Shown here in pieces: positions 1 to 5,768 of a stretch of DNA of 5,768 bases (positions are counted from its first letter, which is position 1; each line of letters begins with the position of its first letter). The position numbers and the translations under genes are program-made. The notes beneath the pieces were generated by a model. It was not told the origin of the DNA. It was given only the letters and a program-made list of their open reading frames with translations, and searched no databases. The DNA is from Pseudomonadota bacterium. GTDB taxonomy: Bacteria > Pseudomonadota > Alphaproteobacteria > Rhizobiales > Hyphomicrobiaceae. Where the stretch lies: the NCBI GenBank assembly GCA_023428365.1, contig JAEYYQ010000127.1:1-5768 (forward strand). Reading direction: 5' to 3'.

Positions 1-170
1 ACTGACGCTGTCGTCTTTGTTTTCGCTGCGGGGGCTTTGGTAGCTTTCGGCTGCGCCGGGGCCGCTTTGGGCGCTGGCGGAGGGGATGTTTGCGCGGTGG
101 CCTGAGCGGCAAACAGGCCGACGACGAGACTGGTGAGAGCAACACAGAGTGATCTGCGGATAGTGTTCAT
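1..170 (-). CDS. Exported Ala/Pro/Lys-rich protein, N-terminal part only (cut by window edge)
   Basis: The start codon is the ATG at 168-170 on the minus strand, with GAGGAA (175-180) just upstream as ribosome binding site. Only 56 codons are inside the window and the reading frame is open to base 1. The protein begins MNTIRRSLCVALTSLVVGLF, a classical Sec signal peptide: positive n-region (RR), hydrophobic core, and a probable cleavage site after ATA or AQA near residues 22-26. The mature part visible is low-complexity, rich in Pro, Ala, Lys and Thr (about residues 28-56), such as is found in flexible periplasmic linkers or lysine-rich secreted proteins. No domain is visible, so no function can be given. 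It lies 36 bp downstream of the isomerase gene on the same strand and could share its transcript, although a hairpin lies in the gap. Confidence 0.75.
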   Translation of the reverse strand, partial: MNTIRRSLCVALTSLVVGLFAAQATAQTSPPPAPKAAPAQPKATKAPAAKTKTTAS

Positions 171-189
171 GACGTTCCTCGCCTGTGAT

Positions 190-213
190 CCCATGAGGCA
201 CGGACCTCACGGG
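190..213 (-). other. Hairpin at the junction of isomerase and exported-protein genes
   Basis: Inverted repeat: CCC-a-TGAGG, a 6-nt loop (199-204), then CCTCA-c-GGG. This gives a 5-bp stem, one mismatch and three more G-C pairs. It overlaps the stop codon of the isomerase gene (207-209). No run of T follows on the minus strand, so it is not a typical intrinsic terminator. It could dampen read-through, stabilise the 3' end of the upstream message, or be chance in GC-rich DNA. Confidence 0.35.
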
Positions 214-821
214 GCCGGCGAGTATTGATCCTCTCTGATCGCCCAATCAAGAGCCTGTTCGAGCCTGTCATCACCCCAAAAGATCTCCCCTTTGACGGTG
301 AATGTCGGCGCACCGAAGATCCCGAGCCGTGCCGCCTCTGCTGTCTGATCTTTGAGTTTTTGCTTCAGCTGCGGCGTTTCCGTCCGCGATAGGATCACTG
401 CGGCATCCAGCTCGAGGTCACCCAGAATGCGACGGAGAACCTGATCGTCATCGATGTCCGCACCTTGCTCGAACTGGGCAGCGAACATGGCGCGCGTGAA
501 CGGAGCGATCCAACCCTCCTCGGCTCCAACCAGCGCGATACGGGCGGCCTTGAGACTGTTGGCCGGGAAGATGGCAGGCAGGCGGAAGCCAAGGCCCCGG
601 CTCGCGGCAACGCGCTCGATATCACGGACCATGTACCGGCCTTTGGCCGGGTAGAGATTGAACGGCGACGACGTCCAGCCCTGTTCCTTGAAGATCGGGC
701 CGAGCAGAAAGGGCCGCCAGGTGACTTCGACGCCCGCATCCTTCGCCAGCGCATCGATGCGCAGGGCGGAAAGGAACGAATAGGACGAGGCGGGATCGTA
801 CCAGAAATCGATGCGTGCCAT
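207..821 (-). CDS. 2-hydroxychromene-2-carboxylate isomerase family protein (DsbA/GST-kappa fold)
   Basis: This 204-residue protein has the usual length and layout of the family, which includes NahD of naphthalene degradation (glutathione-dependent isomerisation of 2-hydroxychromene-2-carboxylate to trans-o-hydroxybenzylidenepyruvate). Seen in the sequence: N-terminal first strand IDFWYDPASSYSF (4-16), where S12 aligns with the glutathione-activating serine of NahD and replaces the CxxC of DsbA; a helical insert (about 60-165) with the F-P-A-N-S stretch at 85-89; the cis-proline segment GIFGAPTF (167-174); and the end motif FWGDDRLEQAL (181-191). There is no signal peptide, so it is cytoplasmic. 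The ATG at 819-821 follows a weak G-run (829-833), and the family normally begins a few residues before this first strand. No other aromatic-pathway gene adjoins it except a possible cotranscribed exported protein, so the real substrate is unknown. Many paralogues are annotated only from fold. Confidence 0.88.
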   Translation of the reverse strand: MARIDFWYDPASSYSFLSALRIDALAKDAGVEVTWRPFLLGPIFKEQGWTSSPFNLYPAKGRYMVRDIERVAASRGLGFRLPAIFPANSLKAARIALVGAEEGWIAPFTRAMFAAQFEQGADIDDDQVLRRILGDLELDAAVILSRTETPQLKQKLKDQTAEAARLGIFGAPTFTVKGEIFWGDDRLEQALDWAIREDQYSPAP

Positions 822-870
822 GCGTTAACCCCCGGGACAACGTACCGTCTTCAACGCTTCACAGCGGCTC

Positions 871-899
871 TTGGACGTAGGCAGCCTGGAGCCTATAGT
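871..899 (+). promoter_or_regulatory. Candidate sigma-70-type promoter of argG
   Basis: TTGGAC (871-876) and TATAGT (894-899) are separated by 17 bp, within the 124-bp spacer between the divergent isomerase gene and argG. The -10 box matches TATAAT at 5 of 6 positions; the -35 box is partial. Transcription would begin near 906, leaving a leader of about 40 nt. A 5-bp inverted repeat GGCTC (866-870) / GAGCC (889-893) brackets the spacer. I see no convincing ArgR-type operator. The promoter for the isomerase must also lie in this spacer but is not clear. Confidence 0.45.
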
Positions 900-945
900 G
901 CGCCGCAAATTCAGTTTGTGGAACGTCTGACAACAAGGTCTGGTG

Positions 946-2184
946 ATGGCTGCAAAGTCCGGTGGAGACAAGGTCTCCAAGGTCGTCCTCGCATACTCGG
1001 GTGGTCTCGATACGTCGATCATCCTGAAGTGGCTTCAGGAAACCTACAACTGCGAGGTGGTGACGTTCACCGCCGATCTGGGACAGGGCGAGGAGTTGGA
1101 GCCCGCACGGCGCAAGGCCGAGCTGATGGGCATCAAGCCCGAAAACATCTTCATCGACGACCTGCGCGAAGAGTTCGTCCGCGATTTCGTGTTCCCGATG
1201 TTCCGCGCCAACGCGGTGTACGAGGGCGTCTACCTCCTGGGCACCTCCATCGCACGACCGCTGATCGCCAAGCGCCAGATCGAGATCGCACGCAAGACCG
1301 GTGCGGACGCCGTTTGCCATGGCGCCACCGGAAAAGGCAACGATCAGGTGCGCTTCGAACTCGGTTACTATGCGCTGGAGCCGGGCATCCGCATCATTGC
1401 GCCGTGGCGCGAGTGGTCGTTCAAGGGCCGCGAGGAACTGCTTGAGTTCGCGCGGGCGCACCAGATCCCGATTGCTAAGGACAAGGAAGGCGAGGCTCCG
1501 TTCTCGGTGGACGCCAACCTGCTGCATTCGTCGTCCGAAGGCAAAGTGCTGGAAGATCCCGGCGTCGAGCCGCCACCGATCGTCTATCAGCGCACCATCA
1601 GCCCCGAGGAAGCCCCTGACAAGCCGACCATCATCACCATCGGCTTCCAGCGCGGTGACGCGGTCAGCATCAATGGCAAGAAACTGTCACCGGCTGAGCT
1701 GCTGACGCAATTGAATACGCTGGGTCGCGACAACGGCATCGGCCGCCTTGATCTGGTCGAGAACCGGTTCGTCGGCATGAAGTCGCGCGGCGTGTACGAG
1801 ACGCCAGGCGGCACCATCCTGCTTGCCGCGCATCGCGCCATGGAGTCGATCACACTCGACCGTGGTGCCGCGCATCTGAAAGACGAGATCATGCCGCGCT
1901 ATGCGGAGCTGATCTACAACGGCTTCTGGTTCAGCCCGGAGCGCGAGATGCTGCAGGCGCTGATCGACAAGAGCCAGGAGCATGTCGAAGGCGAAGTTCG
2001 TCTCAAGCTCTACAAGGGCAATGTCATCGTCATCGGCCGCACCAGCCCGGAGTCCCTGTACTCGTCGACGCTCGTCACCTTCGAAGACGACCGCGGCGCG
2101 TACGACCAGACGGATGCGGAGGGCTTCATTCGCCTCAACGCACTCCGGCTGCGGACGTTGGGACAGCGCGACCGGAAATCGTAA
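946..2184 (+). CDS. argG: Argininosuccinate synthase
   Basis: Catalyses ATP-dependent condensation of citrulline and aspartate to argininosuccinate (EC 6.3.4.5), the penultimate step of arginine synthesis, in the cytoplasm. With the ATG at 946 the protein has 412 residues, within the normal family range. Seen in order: the PP-loop AYSGGLDTS (16-24) that binds ATP pyrophosphate; TADLGQGEE (43-51); [14 protein letters not shown] (97-110); [13 protein letters not shown] (126-138), the citrulline/aspartate-binding glycine-rich segment; [13 protein letters not shown] (187-199); and the synthetase C-terminal domain through [19 protein letters not shown]. All expected motifs are intact. A GTG at 943 is in frame one codon earlier, but AAGG (935-938) is 7 nt from the ATG and only 4 nt from the GTG, so the ATG is preferred. 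It probably heads a two-gene unit with the protein that begins 13 bp after its stop. Confidence 0.98.
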   Translation: MAAKSGGDKVSKVVLAYSGGLDTSIILKWLQETYNCEVVTFTADLGQGEELEPARRKAELMGIKPENIFIDDLREEFVRDFVFPMFRANAVYEGVYLLGTSIARPLIAKRQIEIARKTGADAVCHGATGKGNDQVRFELGYYALEPGIRIIAPWREWSFKGREELLEFARAHQIPIAKDKEGEAPFSVDANLLHSSSEGKVLEDPGVEPPPIVYQRTISPEEAPDKPTIITIGFQRGDAVSINGKKLSPAELLTQLNTLGRDNGIGRLDLVENRFVGMKSRGVYETPGGTILLAAHRAMESITLDRGAAHLKDEIMPRYAELIYNGFWFSPEREMLQALIDKSQEHVEGEVRLKLYKGNVIVIGRTSPESLYSSTLVTFEDDRGAYDQTDAEGFIRLNALRLRTLGQRDRKS

Positions 2185-2197
2185 GCGCGGGAGGCAC

Positions 2198-2818
2198 ATG
2201 CCCCTTCAGAATCGTGTGACGCCTGAGGGAGATATCATCGCGACGCCTGCGCGCGGGATGATGATGGGCAACCGCGGTGGTTGCCTGCACCGATCCGACA
2301 AGACGTTGACGGGACGCCGCTGGGTGTCCCGTCAGTGGATTTGCTGCGAGCTGGCGTTTAACGGCCGGCATCGCGAGGTGATGGCCGAGCGCCGCTACAC
2401 GGAGCTGTTCTTCCTGGATGAAGCGACGGCGCTGGCCGCCGGGCATCGCCCGTGCTTCGAGTGCCGCCGCGCGGATGCAATCGCGTTCGCTTCGCTCTGG
2501 GCGAAGGCGGAAGGTGTCGAGGAACGCCCGAAAGCGGATCGGATGGATCGTGTCCTCCACTCCGAGCGTCTGATGCCGGATGGCGGGAAGCAAACCTTCC
2601 GTGCGGCGCTGGGTGATTTGCCATCCGGCTGCATGGTGAGGATCGCAGGTGAGCCTTATCTGCTCAATGACACTCGCCTGCATCTCTGGACTTCGGCGGG
2701 TTATCGTCGCGGCGAACCTGTTGCGCCTGCGCAAGCGGTCGACGTACTCACGCCGCCTGCAATTGTCGCGCTCCTGCAAATCGGCCTGAAGCCACGCCTT
2801 CATCCGTCGATCGCGTAA
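2198..2818 (+). CDS. Conserved hypothetical protein with an Ada-like CxxC zinc half-site
   Basis: 206 residues, no signal peptide or membrane segment, so probably cytoplasmic. I do not recognise a named function. The ATG at 2198 follows GGGAGG (2189-2194), close but strong; the open frame continues upstream into argG, but that part is a shadow of ArgG. In the middle, residues 67-94 (YTELFFLDEATALAAGHRPCFECRRADA) closely resemble the second half of the Ada N-terminal metal-binding domain, which in E. coli Ada reads SEALAAGFRPCKRC. C86 and C89 therefore match zinc ligands Cys69 and Cys72 of Ada. The Ada segment carrying Cys38 (methyl acceptor) and Cys42 is not present in that form; C49-C50 (WICCE) and C29 are the only possible extra ligands. 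No DNA-binding AraC or methyltransferase domain follows. The C-terminal half ends in LTPPAIVALLQIGLKP. It lies 13 bp after argG and is probably cotranscribed. Zinc binding is inferred. Confidence 0.85.
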   Translation: MPLQNRVTPEGDIIATPARGMMMGNRGGCLHRSDKTLTGRRWVSRQWICCELAFNGRHREVMAERRYTELFFLDEATALAAGHRPCFECRRADAIAFASLWAKAEGVEERPKADRMDRVLHSERLMPDGGKQTFRAALGDLPSGCMVRIAGEPYLLNDTRLHLWTSAGYRRGEPVAPAQAVDVLTPPAIVALLQIGLKPRLHPSIA

Positions 2819-2822
2819 TCCC

Positions 2823-4022
2823 CTACAGCCAGGGCGCGTTATGCGGCCGATGCCGCATCAGCCAGACGGCGGCACAGAGCACGATCCCCATCATCGGCAG
2901 CGCGGCAATATTCACCACTGTCCATCCGATATTGGCTTGCAGAATGCCCGAGGCCCCGGCGGCGACAGCCGTCGTGCCATAGACCGCGAAATCGTGACTG
3001 CCCTGCACCTTGGCACGTTCAACCGGGCTGTATGTGCTCGTCAGCAAGGTCGTGCCGCCGACGAATGTGAAATTCCAGCCGATCCCGACCAGCACATTGG
3101 CGAGGAAGAAGTTCCAGAACTCGATGCCGATCAGGTTGGTGATGGCGCAGAGGATCTGGATGATCGCTCCGCAGGCGATGATCGTCAGCACGCCGAAGCG
3201 CCGGATCAAACTGCCGGTGAAGAACGAGGGCAGAAACATTGCAATGACATGGCCTTGGATCACGGTCGCGCTGTCGCCGAACCCGAACCCGCAGGCGAGC
3301 ATCGCCAGCGGCGTCGCGGACATCACCAGCGTCATGACGCCGTAGCCGAACATCGAGGACATCAGCGCGACGATATAGGCCGGCTGCCGGATGATTTCGC
3401 GCATCGGCCGTCCGCCTTCGGCCTTCTCTGCGCCGCTCAGCATCGGGATGTTGATGCCCTGTACGAGCACCATCACGACAAGCGAGAAGACCGACACCAT
3501 CACATAGACGCCGGCGAACACGAGCGGATCGAGCCAGTGGACCGTCCATTTCGCGGTTTGCGGTCCAAGAAACCCGGCAAGAACGCCACCGAGCATTACC
3601 AGAGAAATCACCTTTGGGCGCAAGCCCGGCTCGGCTGCATCGGCGGCGGCGAATCGGAAGTACCAGGCGAAGGCAGCCGCCATGCCCTGTAACACGGAGC
3701 CCAGACACAGAAGAGCGAAGCTCTGAAAATAGATGGCGCCCAGCGAGACGAGGCCCGAGATCACGCCGCATAGGGCGCCGACCGTGAAGCCGCCGCGTCG
3801 GCCGATCTTGGCCATCAGCAACGATGCGGGCACCGTCGTGAGCATGACCGCGAAATGCACCAGCGAGATCGGCAGTGTCGATAGCGTTTTGTCGACGCCC
3901 AGAAGTGCGTGTCCGGCGAGCGGCGTCGTGGCGATGGCCATCGACTGCACCGACATGAAGAAGCCCTGCGCGAGGGCGAGAAGCCCCACATTGCGCGGGT
4001 TAGGAATGCCGAATATGGACAT
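2823..4022 (-). CDS. Major facilitator superfamily (MFS) transporter
   Basis: A 399-residue inner-membrane protein with about 12 hydrophobic helices in two halves split by a polar cytoplasmic loop near 192-212 (SGAEKAEGGRPMREIIR), typical in length for an MFS permease. Seen: the loop 2-3 signature region LLMAKIGRRGGFT (68-80), a form of GxxxDRxGRR lacking the Asp; a Gly/Pro-rich helix GGVLAGFLGP (145-154) resembling motif C of proton-coupled exporters; and the second-half counterpart GSLIRRFG (270-277). Substrate cannot be told from sequence. A drug or metabolite exporter is plausible, but this subgroup is usually annotated only as MFS. The ATG at 4020-4022 is three codons after an in-frame TAG, so no longer start exists, yet no good ribosome binding site precedes it. 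The gene ends 4 bp from the convergent gene on its left and is divergent from the decarboxylase-family gene on its right. Confidence 0.93.
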   Translation of the reverse strand: MSIFGIPNPRNVGLLALAQGFFMSVQSMAIATTPLAGHALLGVDKTLSTLPISLVHFAVMLTTVPASLLMAKIGRRGGFTVGALCGVISGLVSLGAIYFQSFALLCLGSVLQGMAAAFAWYFRFAAADAAEPGLRPKVISLVMLGGVLAGFLGPQTAKWTVHWLDPLVFAGVYVMVSVFSLVVMVLVQGINIPMLSGAEKAEGGRPMREIIRQPAYIVALMSSMFGYGVMTLVMSATPLAMLACGFGFGDSATVIQGHVIAMFLPSFFTGSLIRRFGVLTIIACGAIIQILCAITNLIGIEFWNFFLANVLVGIGWNFTFVGGTTLLTSTYSPVERAKVQGSHDFAVYGTTAVAAGASGILQANIGWTVVNIAALPMMGIVLCAAVWLMRHRPHNAPWL

Positions 4023-4101
4023 GCGACTGCGCTACGATGCCGGCTATGTGGGAACAAGGCGGCGGGATTGGCGAGATGGCTCTGCCGATGACTCGACAAG
4101 C

Positions 4102-4120
4102 CTGTCTCATATACAGTAGT
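4102..4120. promoter_or_regulatory. Imperfect palindrome in the divergent spacer of the MFS and decarboxylase-family genes
   Basis: The 136-bp spacer 4023-4158 must carry promoters for both divergent genes. Its most distinctive element is CTGTCTCATATACAG (4102-4116), with CTGT/ACAG arms and an AT-rich centre, in otherwise GC-rich DNA. TATACA (4110-4115) could serve as a -10 box for the plus-strand pair, but no -35 box lies at a suitable distance. It could be an operator shared by both genes. Confidence is low because the arms are only 4 bp. Confidence 0.25.
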
Positions 4121-4158
4121 CGCCGCCGCAGGGCATCGGCAAATACAGGGAGAGTGGG

Positions 4159-4545
4159 ATGGACAAGAAGAAGTGGGAAATCGGGCTGGCGAAACGGAAG
4201 TCCGTCCTCGGCGATGAGTATGTCGAAAAAGCGCTGGCGAGTGCGGATGACTTCAACCGCCCGTTCCAGGATATACTGAATGAGTATTGCTGGGGAACGA
4301 TCTGGGGCGATGAGCGGATTCCGGCGAAGACGCGATCGATGATCAACCTCGGTTTGATCGCAGGCGTTAATCGCATGGAGGAATGGGAACTGCATCTGCG
4401 TGGCGCGATCCGCAATGGTGTGACGCGCGATGAGATCCAATCCATTCTGCATCAGATCGCGGTTTATGCCGGGATGCCGGCGGGTGTCGAATGCTTCCGT
4501 ATCGCGCGGCGGGTGTTCGCCGAACTTGATCAGAAGAAGGCCTGA
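4159..4545 (+). CDS. Carboxymuconolactone decarboxylase family protein, PcaC-like
   Basis: 128 residues, the size of 4-carboxymuconolactone decarboxylase (EC 4.1.1.44; protocatechuate branch of the beta-ketoadipate pathway), and similar to PcaC along its whole length: G-L-x-x-R-x-x-V-L-G near the N-terminus, DFNRPFQ (31-37), YCWGTIW (43-49), the TRSMINLGLIAG stretch (58-69), EEWELHLRGAIRNGVTRDEI (74-93) with the conserved Glu and His79, and YAGMPAG (103-109). It has no CxxC pair (only C44 and C112), so it is not an AhpD-type peroxidase. The ATG at 4159 follows AGGGAGA (4147-4153) at good spacing. No signal peptide. No other pca gene adjoins it; instead it sits 6 bp before an exported cytochrome c. 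It may therefore be an orphan paralogue acting on a different lactone or acid. Family assignment is firm; the exact reaction is not. Confidence 0.93.
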   Translation: MDKKKWEIGLAKRKSVLGDEYVEKALASADDFNRPFQDILNEYCWGTIWGDERIPAKTRSMINLGLIAGVNRMEEWELHLRGAIRNGVTRDEIQSILHQIAVYAGMPAGVECFRIARRVFAELDQKKA

Positions 4546-4551
4546 GTTTCG

Positions 4552-4986
4552 ATGGTGGACTTACGGTCAGGTGCGCCGCTCGTCAGCGCGCGCCTGTCGA
4601 TACGCGCACCGGTGCGAAGCATCTTTGGGATGCTTTGCGCTGTGATGCTTTTGGAGACGTCGGCGGCAGCAGATCAGCGGTTGATCGCGGAAGGTGAGGA
4701 TCTCGCGAGAACTCAGTGCGGCCAATGTCACGCCGTTGGACGGTCCGACGACAGCCCGCATCCGATTACGCCGCCATTCCGTGACCTGCATCAGGATTTT
4801 CCGATCCCCATGCTGGTCGATGCGCTCGCCACCGGTGTGGTTTCAGGTCACGACGAGATGCCGATGTTCGAGTTTACGGGCGAAGAGGCGCGCGCGCTCT
4901 TGGCGTACATCGATAGTCTGCATCCGGACAAGCCGTCCTACCTGCAGAACACCTCTACGGACGTGAAGCCGGCTGAAAAGAAATAG
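4552..4986 (+). CDS. Exported monohaem c-type cytochrome
   Basis: 144 residues. A signal sequence with an unusually long n-region (about 1-22, with several Arg) precedes the hydrophobic stretch IFGMLCAVMLL (24-34), with likely cleavage after SAAA (residue 40). The mature protein has one haem-attachment motif CGQCH (56-60), so it is matured in the periplasm by the cytochrome c assembly system. M103 in GHDEMPMFEF is the likely distal haem ligand (M105 is the alternative), followed by the class I terminal helix TGEEARALLAYIDSL (109-123) and a polar tail. It should carry single electrons between periplasmic or membrane partners; none is identifiable here. The ATG at 4552 is 6 bp after the preceding stop. 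AAGG (4537-4540) lies rather far (11 nt); GTG 4555 is an alternative start, while the internal ATG at 4629 would destroy the signal n-region. It is almost certainly cotranscribed with the decarboxylase-family gene. Confidence 0.93.
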   Translation: MVDLRSGAPLVSARLSIRAPVRSIFGMLCAVMLLETSAAADQRLIAEGEDLARTQCGQCHAVGRSDDSPHPITPPFRDLHQDFPIPMLVDALATGVVSGHDEMPMFEFTGEEARALLAYIDSLHPDKPSYLQNTSTDVKPAEKK

Positions 4987-4987
4987 C

Positions 4988-5019
4988 CCCGGAGAAGCGT
5001 CTCGATCAGCCTCTCCGGG
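4988..5019 (+). terminator. Terminator-like hairpin after the cytochrome c gene
   Basis: An 8-bp perfect inverted repeat, CCCGGAGA (4988-4995) and TCTCCGGG (5012-5019), starts directly after the cytochrome stop codon. The stem may gain two inner G-C pairs past one mismatch, leaving a 10-nt loop. There is no T-tract after it, so termination may be weak or factor-assisted. A second small inverted repeat follows: CTCGG (5021-5025) / CCGAG (5037-5041). The rest of the 190-bp spacer before the thioesterase end (5042-5176) shows no gene or clear signal. Confidence 0.5.
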
Positions 5020-5176
5020 ACTCGGCCCCGCTGCCCCCGAGCGGCAGATGCGCTCGGCAAAACTCAACGCTCGAATGGTTACTTGGTTCCTACTTTGGAG
5101 CGATTGAGATGATCTGAGGTCGATATGCAACAGAGCCGGAGATCAACGGCGTGACGATGCAAAAGTTGGCGGCGAC

Positions 5177-5626
5177 TCAAGCTGCAGGTTGATTCCGGAC
5201 GAAATCTTCCATCGCTGCCCGGACTTCTTTTGGGGGCAAGACGGATTGCCTCTGTTGCGTCTCGAAAAATACCATCGTGCATTCCGCGGTGCCAGCGCAG
5301 GCATCATCGCCCACCTTGAACACACCGTGATGGAGCAGGAATGATTTGCTGCCGATCCTTGCGATGCGTGTGCCGATCTCCACGTTACCCGGAAAGTTCA
5401 GTTCTTTCAGATATTCGATGACCAGCCGCGCGATCACGAGTTCGTAGTGGGGCCCGGCGACGTCGCGCAGCATCGGATAGAGCAGGGCGACTCTCGCCTG
5501 CTCGATGTAGGCTGACATCGCCGTATTGTTGATGTGCCCGATCGGATCTTGATCACAATAGCGGATCGAGACCGTGGTCCAGTGATGATAGCTCGCGCGT
5601 GCGCGCGGCGGGGTCTCGTCGGTCAT
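5177..5626 (-). CDS. Acyl-CoA thioesterase, 4-hydroxybenzoyl-CoA thioesterase/YbgC type (hotdog fold)
   Basis: 149 residues from the ATG at 5624-5626. This start is chosen because GGAG lies 5 nt upstream of it; a longer frame could begin only at a TTG (5657-5659), adding 11 unconvincing residues. Single hotdog domain of usual size. Seen: the N-terminal signature IRYCDQDPIGHINN (21-34), where D27 aligns with the catalytic Asp17 of Pseudomonas 4-hydroxybenzoyl-CoA thioesterase; the long central helix starting MSAYIEQARVALL (37-49); then the beta-sheet with LVIEYLKELNFPGNVEIGTRIARIGSKSF and a final strand TAECTMVFFE. It should hydrolyse acyl- or aroyl-CoA thioesters in the cytoplasm as a homo-oligomer; the substrate is not predictable. 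It is monocistronic within the window and divergent from a gene starting at 5763. Confidence 0.92.
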   Translation of the reverse strand: MTDETPPRARASYHHWTTVSIRYCDQDPIGHINNTAMSAYIEQARVALLYPMLRDVAGPHYELVIARLVIEYLKELNFPGNVEIGTRIARIGSKSFLLHHGVFKVGDDACAGTAECTMVFFETQQRQSVLPPKEVRAAMEDFVRNQPAA

Positions 5627-5692
5627 CTCAGCTCCAATGTCTCCCGATCTCAGTCGCAAGCTGCCTGTTGTCCGCGGTCTTTGGAAGGCCTA

Positions 5693-5705
5693 AGCTCAGT
5701 GAGCT
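5693..5705. promoter_or_regulatory. Perfect 13-nt palindrome, candidate operator
   Basis: AGCTCA-g-TGAGCT is a perfect 6-1-6 inverted repeat in the spacer between the thioesterase gene and the divergent gene starting at 5763. It lies 67 bp before the thioesterase ATG and 57 bp before the other start, where a shared regulator could act. A weak promoter-like pair, TTGTCC (5668-5673) and TAAGCT (5691-5696) with 17-bp spacing, overlaps it. No regulator gene is visible in the window. Confidence 0.35.
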
Positions 5706-5762
5706 CCGGAAGGTTCTGTACAAGCGCCTGGTTGAATGCGTCTCTTGCTATGGGAGGACATT

Positions 5763-5768
5763 ATGGCC
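5763..5768 (+). CDS. Start of a gene cut by the right edge
   Basis: ATG GCC at the very end of the window follows a strong ribosome binding site, GGGAGG (5752-5757), at a 5-nt spacing. Only two codons (Met-Ala) are visible, so the product cannot be named. It would be transcribed away from the thioesterase gene. Confidence 0.55.

Noticed and set aside
465..1445. 326-codon plus-strand frame crossing the isomerase, the spacer and argG
   Set aside because: It runs antisense to one well-supported gene and out of frame in another. Its Arg/Gly-rich translation is typical of a shadow frame.
859..1527. Long minus-strand open frame opposite argG (222 codons)
   Set aside because: It lies antisense to an intact argG with all motifs. 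The translation has no recognisable domain, and such frames are common opposite GC-rich genes.
2135..2803. 222-codon minus-strand frame opposite the Ada-like protein gene
   Set aside because: Its translation is Arg-rich with no domain. The plus-strand frame has a ribosome binding site and recognisable motifs.
2841..3692. 283-codon plus-strand frame inside the MFS gene
   Set aside because: The translation is a His/Asp/Arg-rich shadow of hydrophobic transporter codons read on the other strand.
4023..4158. Sequencing-adapter or transposon-library artefact at the Tn5-like end
   Set aside because: The match is imperfect (14 of 19 to the mosaic end), it lies inside a normal intergenic region between intact genes, and no adapter sequence continues from it.
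4843..5130. Minus-strand frame over the end of the cytochrome gene and the following spacer
   Set aside because: It overlaps the cytochrome C-terminus antisense, has no ribosome binding site I can support, and shows no recognisable protein.
5627..5659. TTG-initiated 11-residue extension of the thioesterase
   Set aside because: The ATG at 5624-5626 has a well-spaced GGAG, and the family needs only a short segment before the catalytic strand.

Overview
The window looks like ordinary chromosomal DNA from a GC-rich alphaproteobacterium. The style of ArgG, the conserved protein behind it and the scattered aromatic-degradation-type enzymes suggest a Bradyrhizobium/Rhodopseudomonas/Afipia-like organism. 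That placement is inferred from protein character, not from a search. I see no phage, CRISPR, tRNA or rRNA, and no transposase gene.

Layout, left to right. (1) A minus-strand pair: a 2-hydroxychromene-2-carboxylate isomerase-type protein (207-821), followed downstream by the first 56 codons of an exported Ala/Pro/Lys-rich protein that runs off the left edge (1-170). A hairpin lies at their junction. (2) A 124-bp divergent spacer with a plausible promoter for argG. (3) argG (946-2184, argininosuccinate synthase, arginine biosynthesis) and, 13 bp behind it, an unnamed 206-residue protein (2198-2818) whose centre resembles half of the Ada zinc-binding domain. (4) A 12-helix MFS transporter on the minus strand (2823-4022), ending only 4 bp from the previous gene, so the two units converge with no room for a terminator. 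(5) A 136-bp divergent spacer holding a short imperfect palindrome. (6) A plus-strand pair 6 bp apart: a PcaC-like carboxymuconolactone decarboxylase family protein (4159-4545) and an exported monohaem cytochrome c (4552-4986), closed by a terminator-like hairpin. (7) A minus-strand hotdog-fold acyl-CoA thioesterase of the 4-hydroxybenzoyl-CoA thioesterase type (5177-5626). Its spacer carries a perfect 13-nt palindrome, and then a strong ribosome binding site and start codon of a plus-strand gene cut by the right edge (5763).

Three proteins (the isomerase, the decarboxylase-family protein and the thioesterase) belong to families used in aromatic-compound breakdown, but they sit in three separate transcription units and do not form a complete pathway. 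ArgG is housekeeping. Nothing here amounts to a clear new system. The points most worth a second look are the half-Ada zinc protein behind argG, the decarboxylase/cytochrome pair, and the two palindromic intergenic sites.
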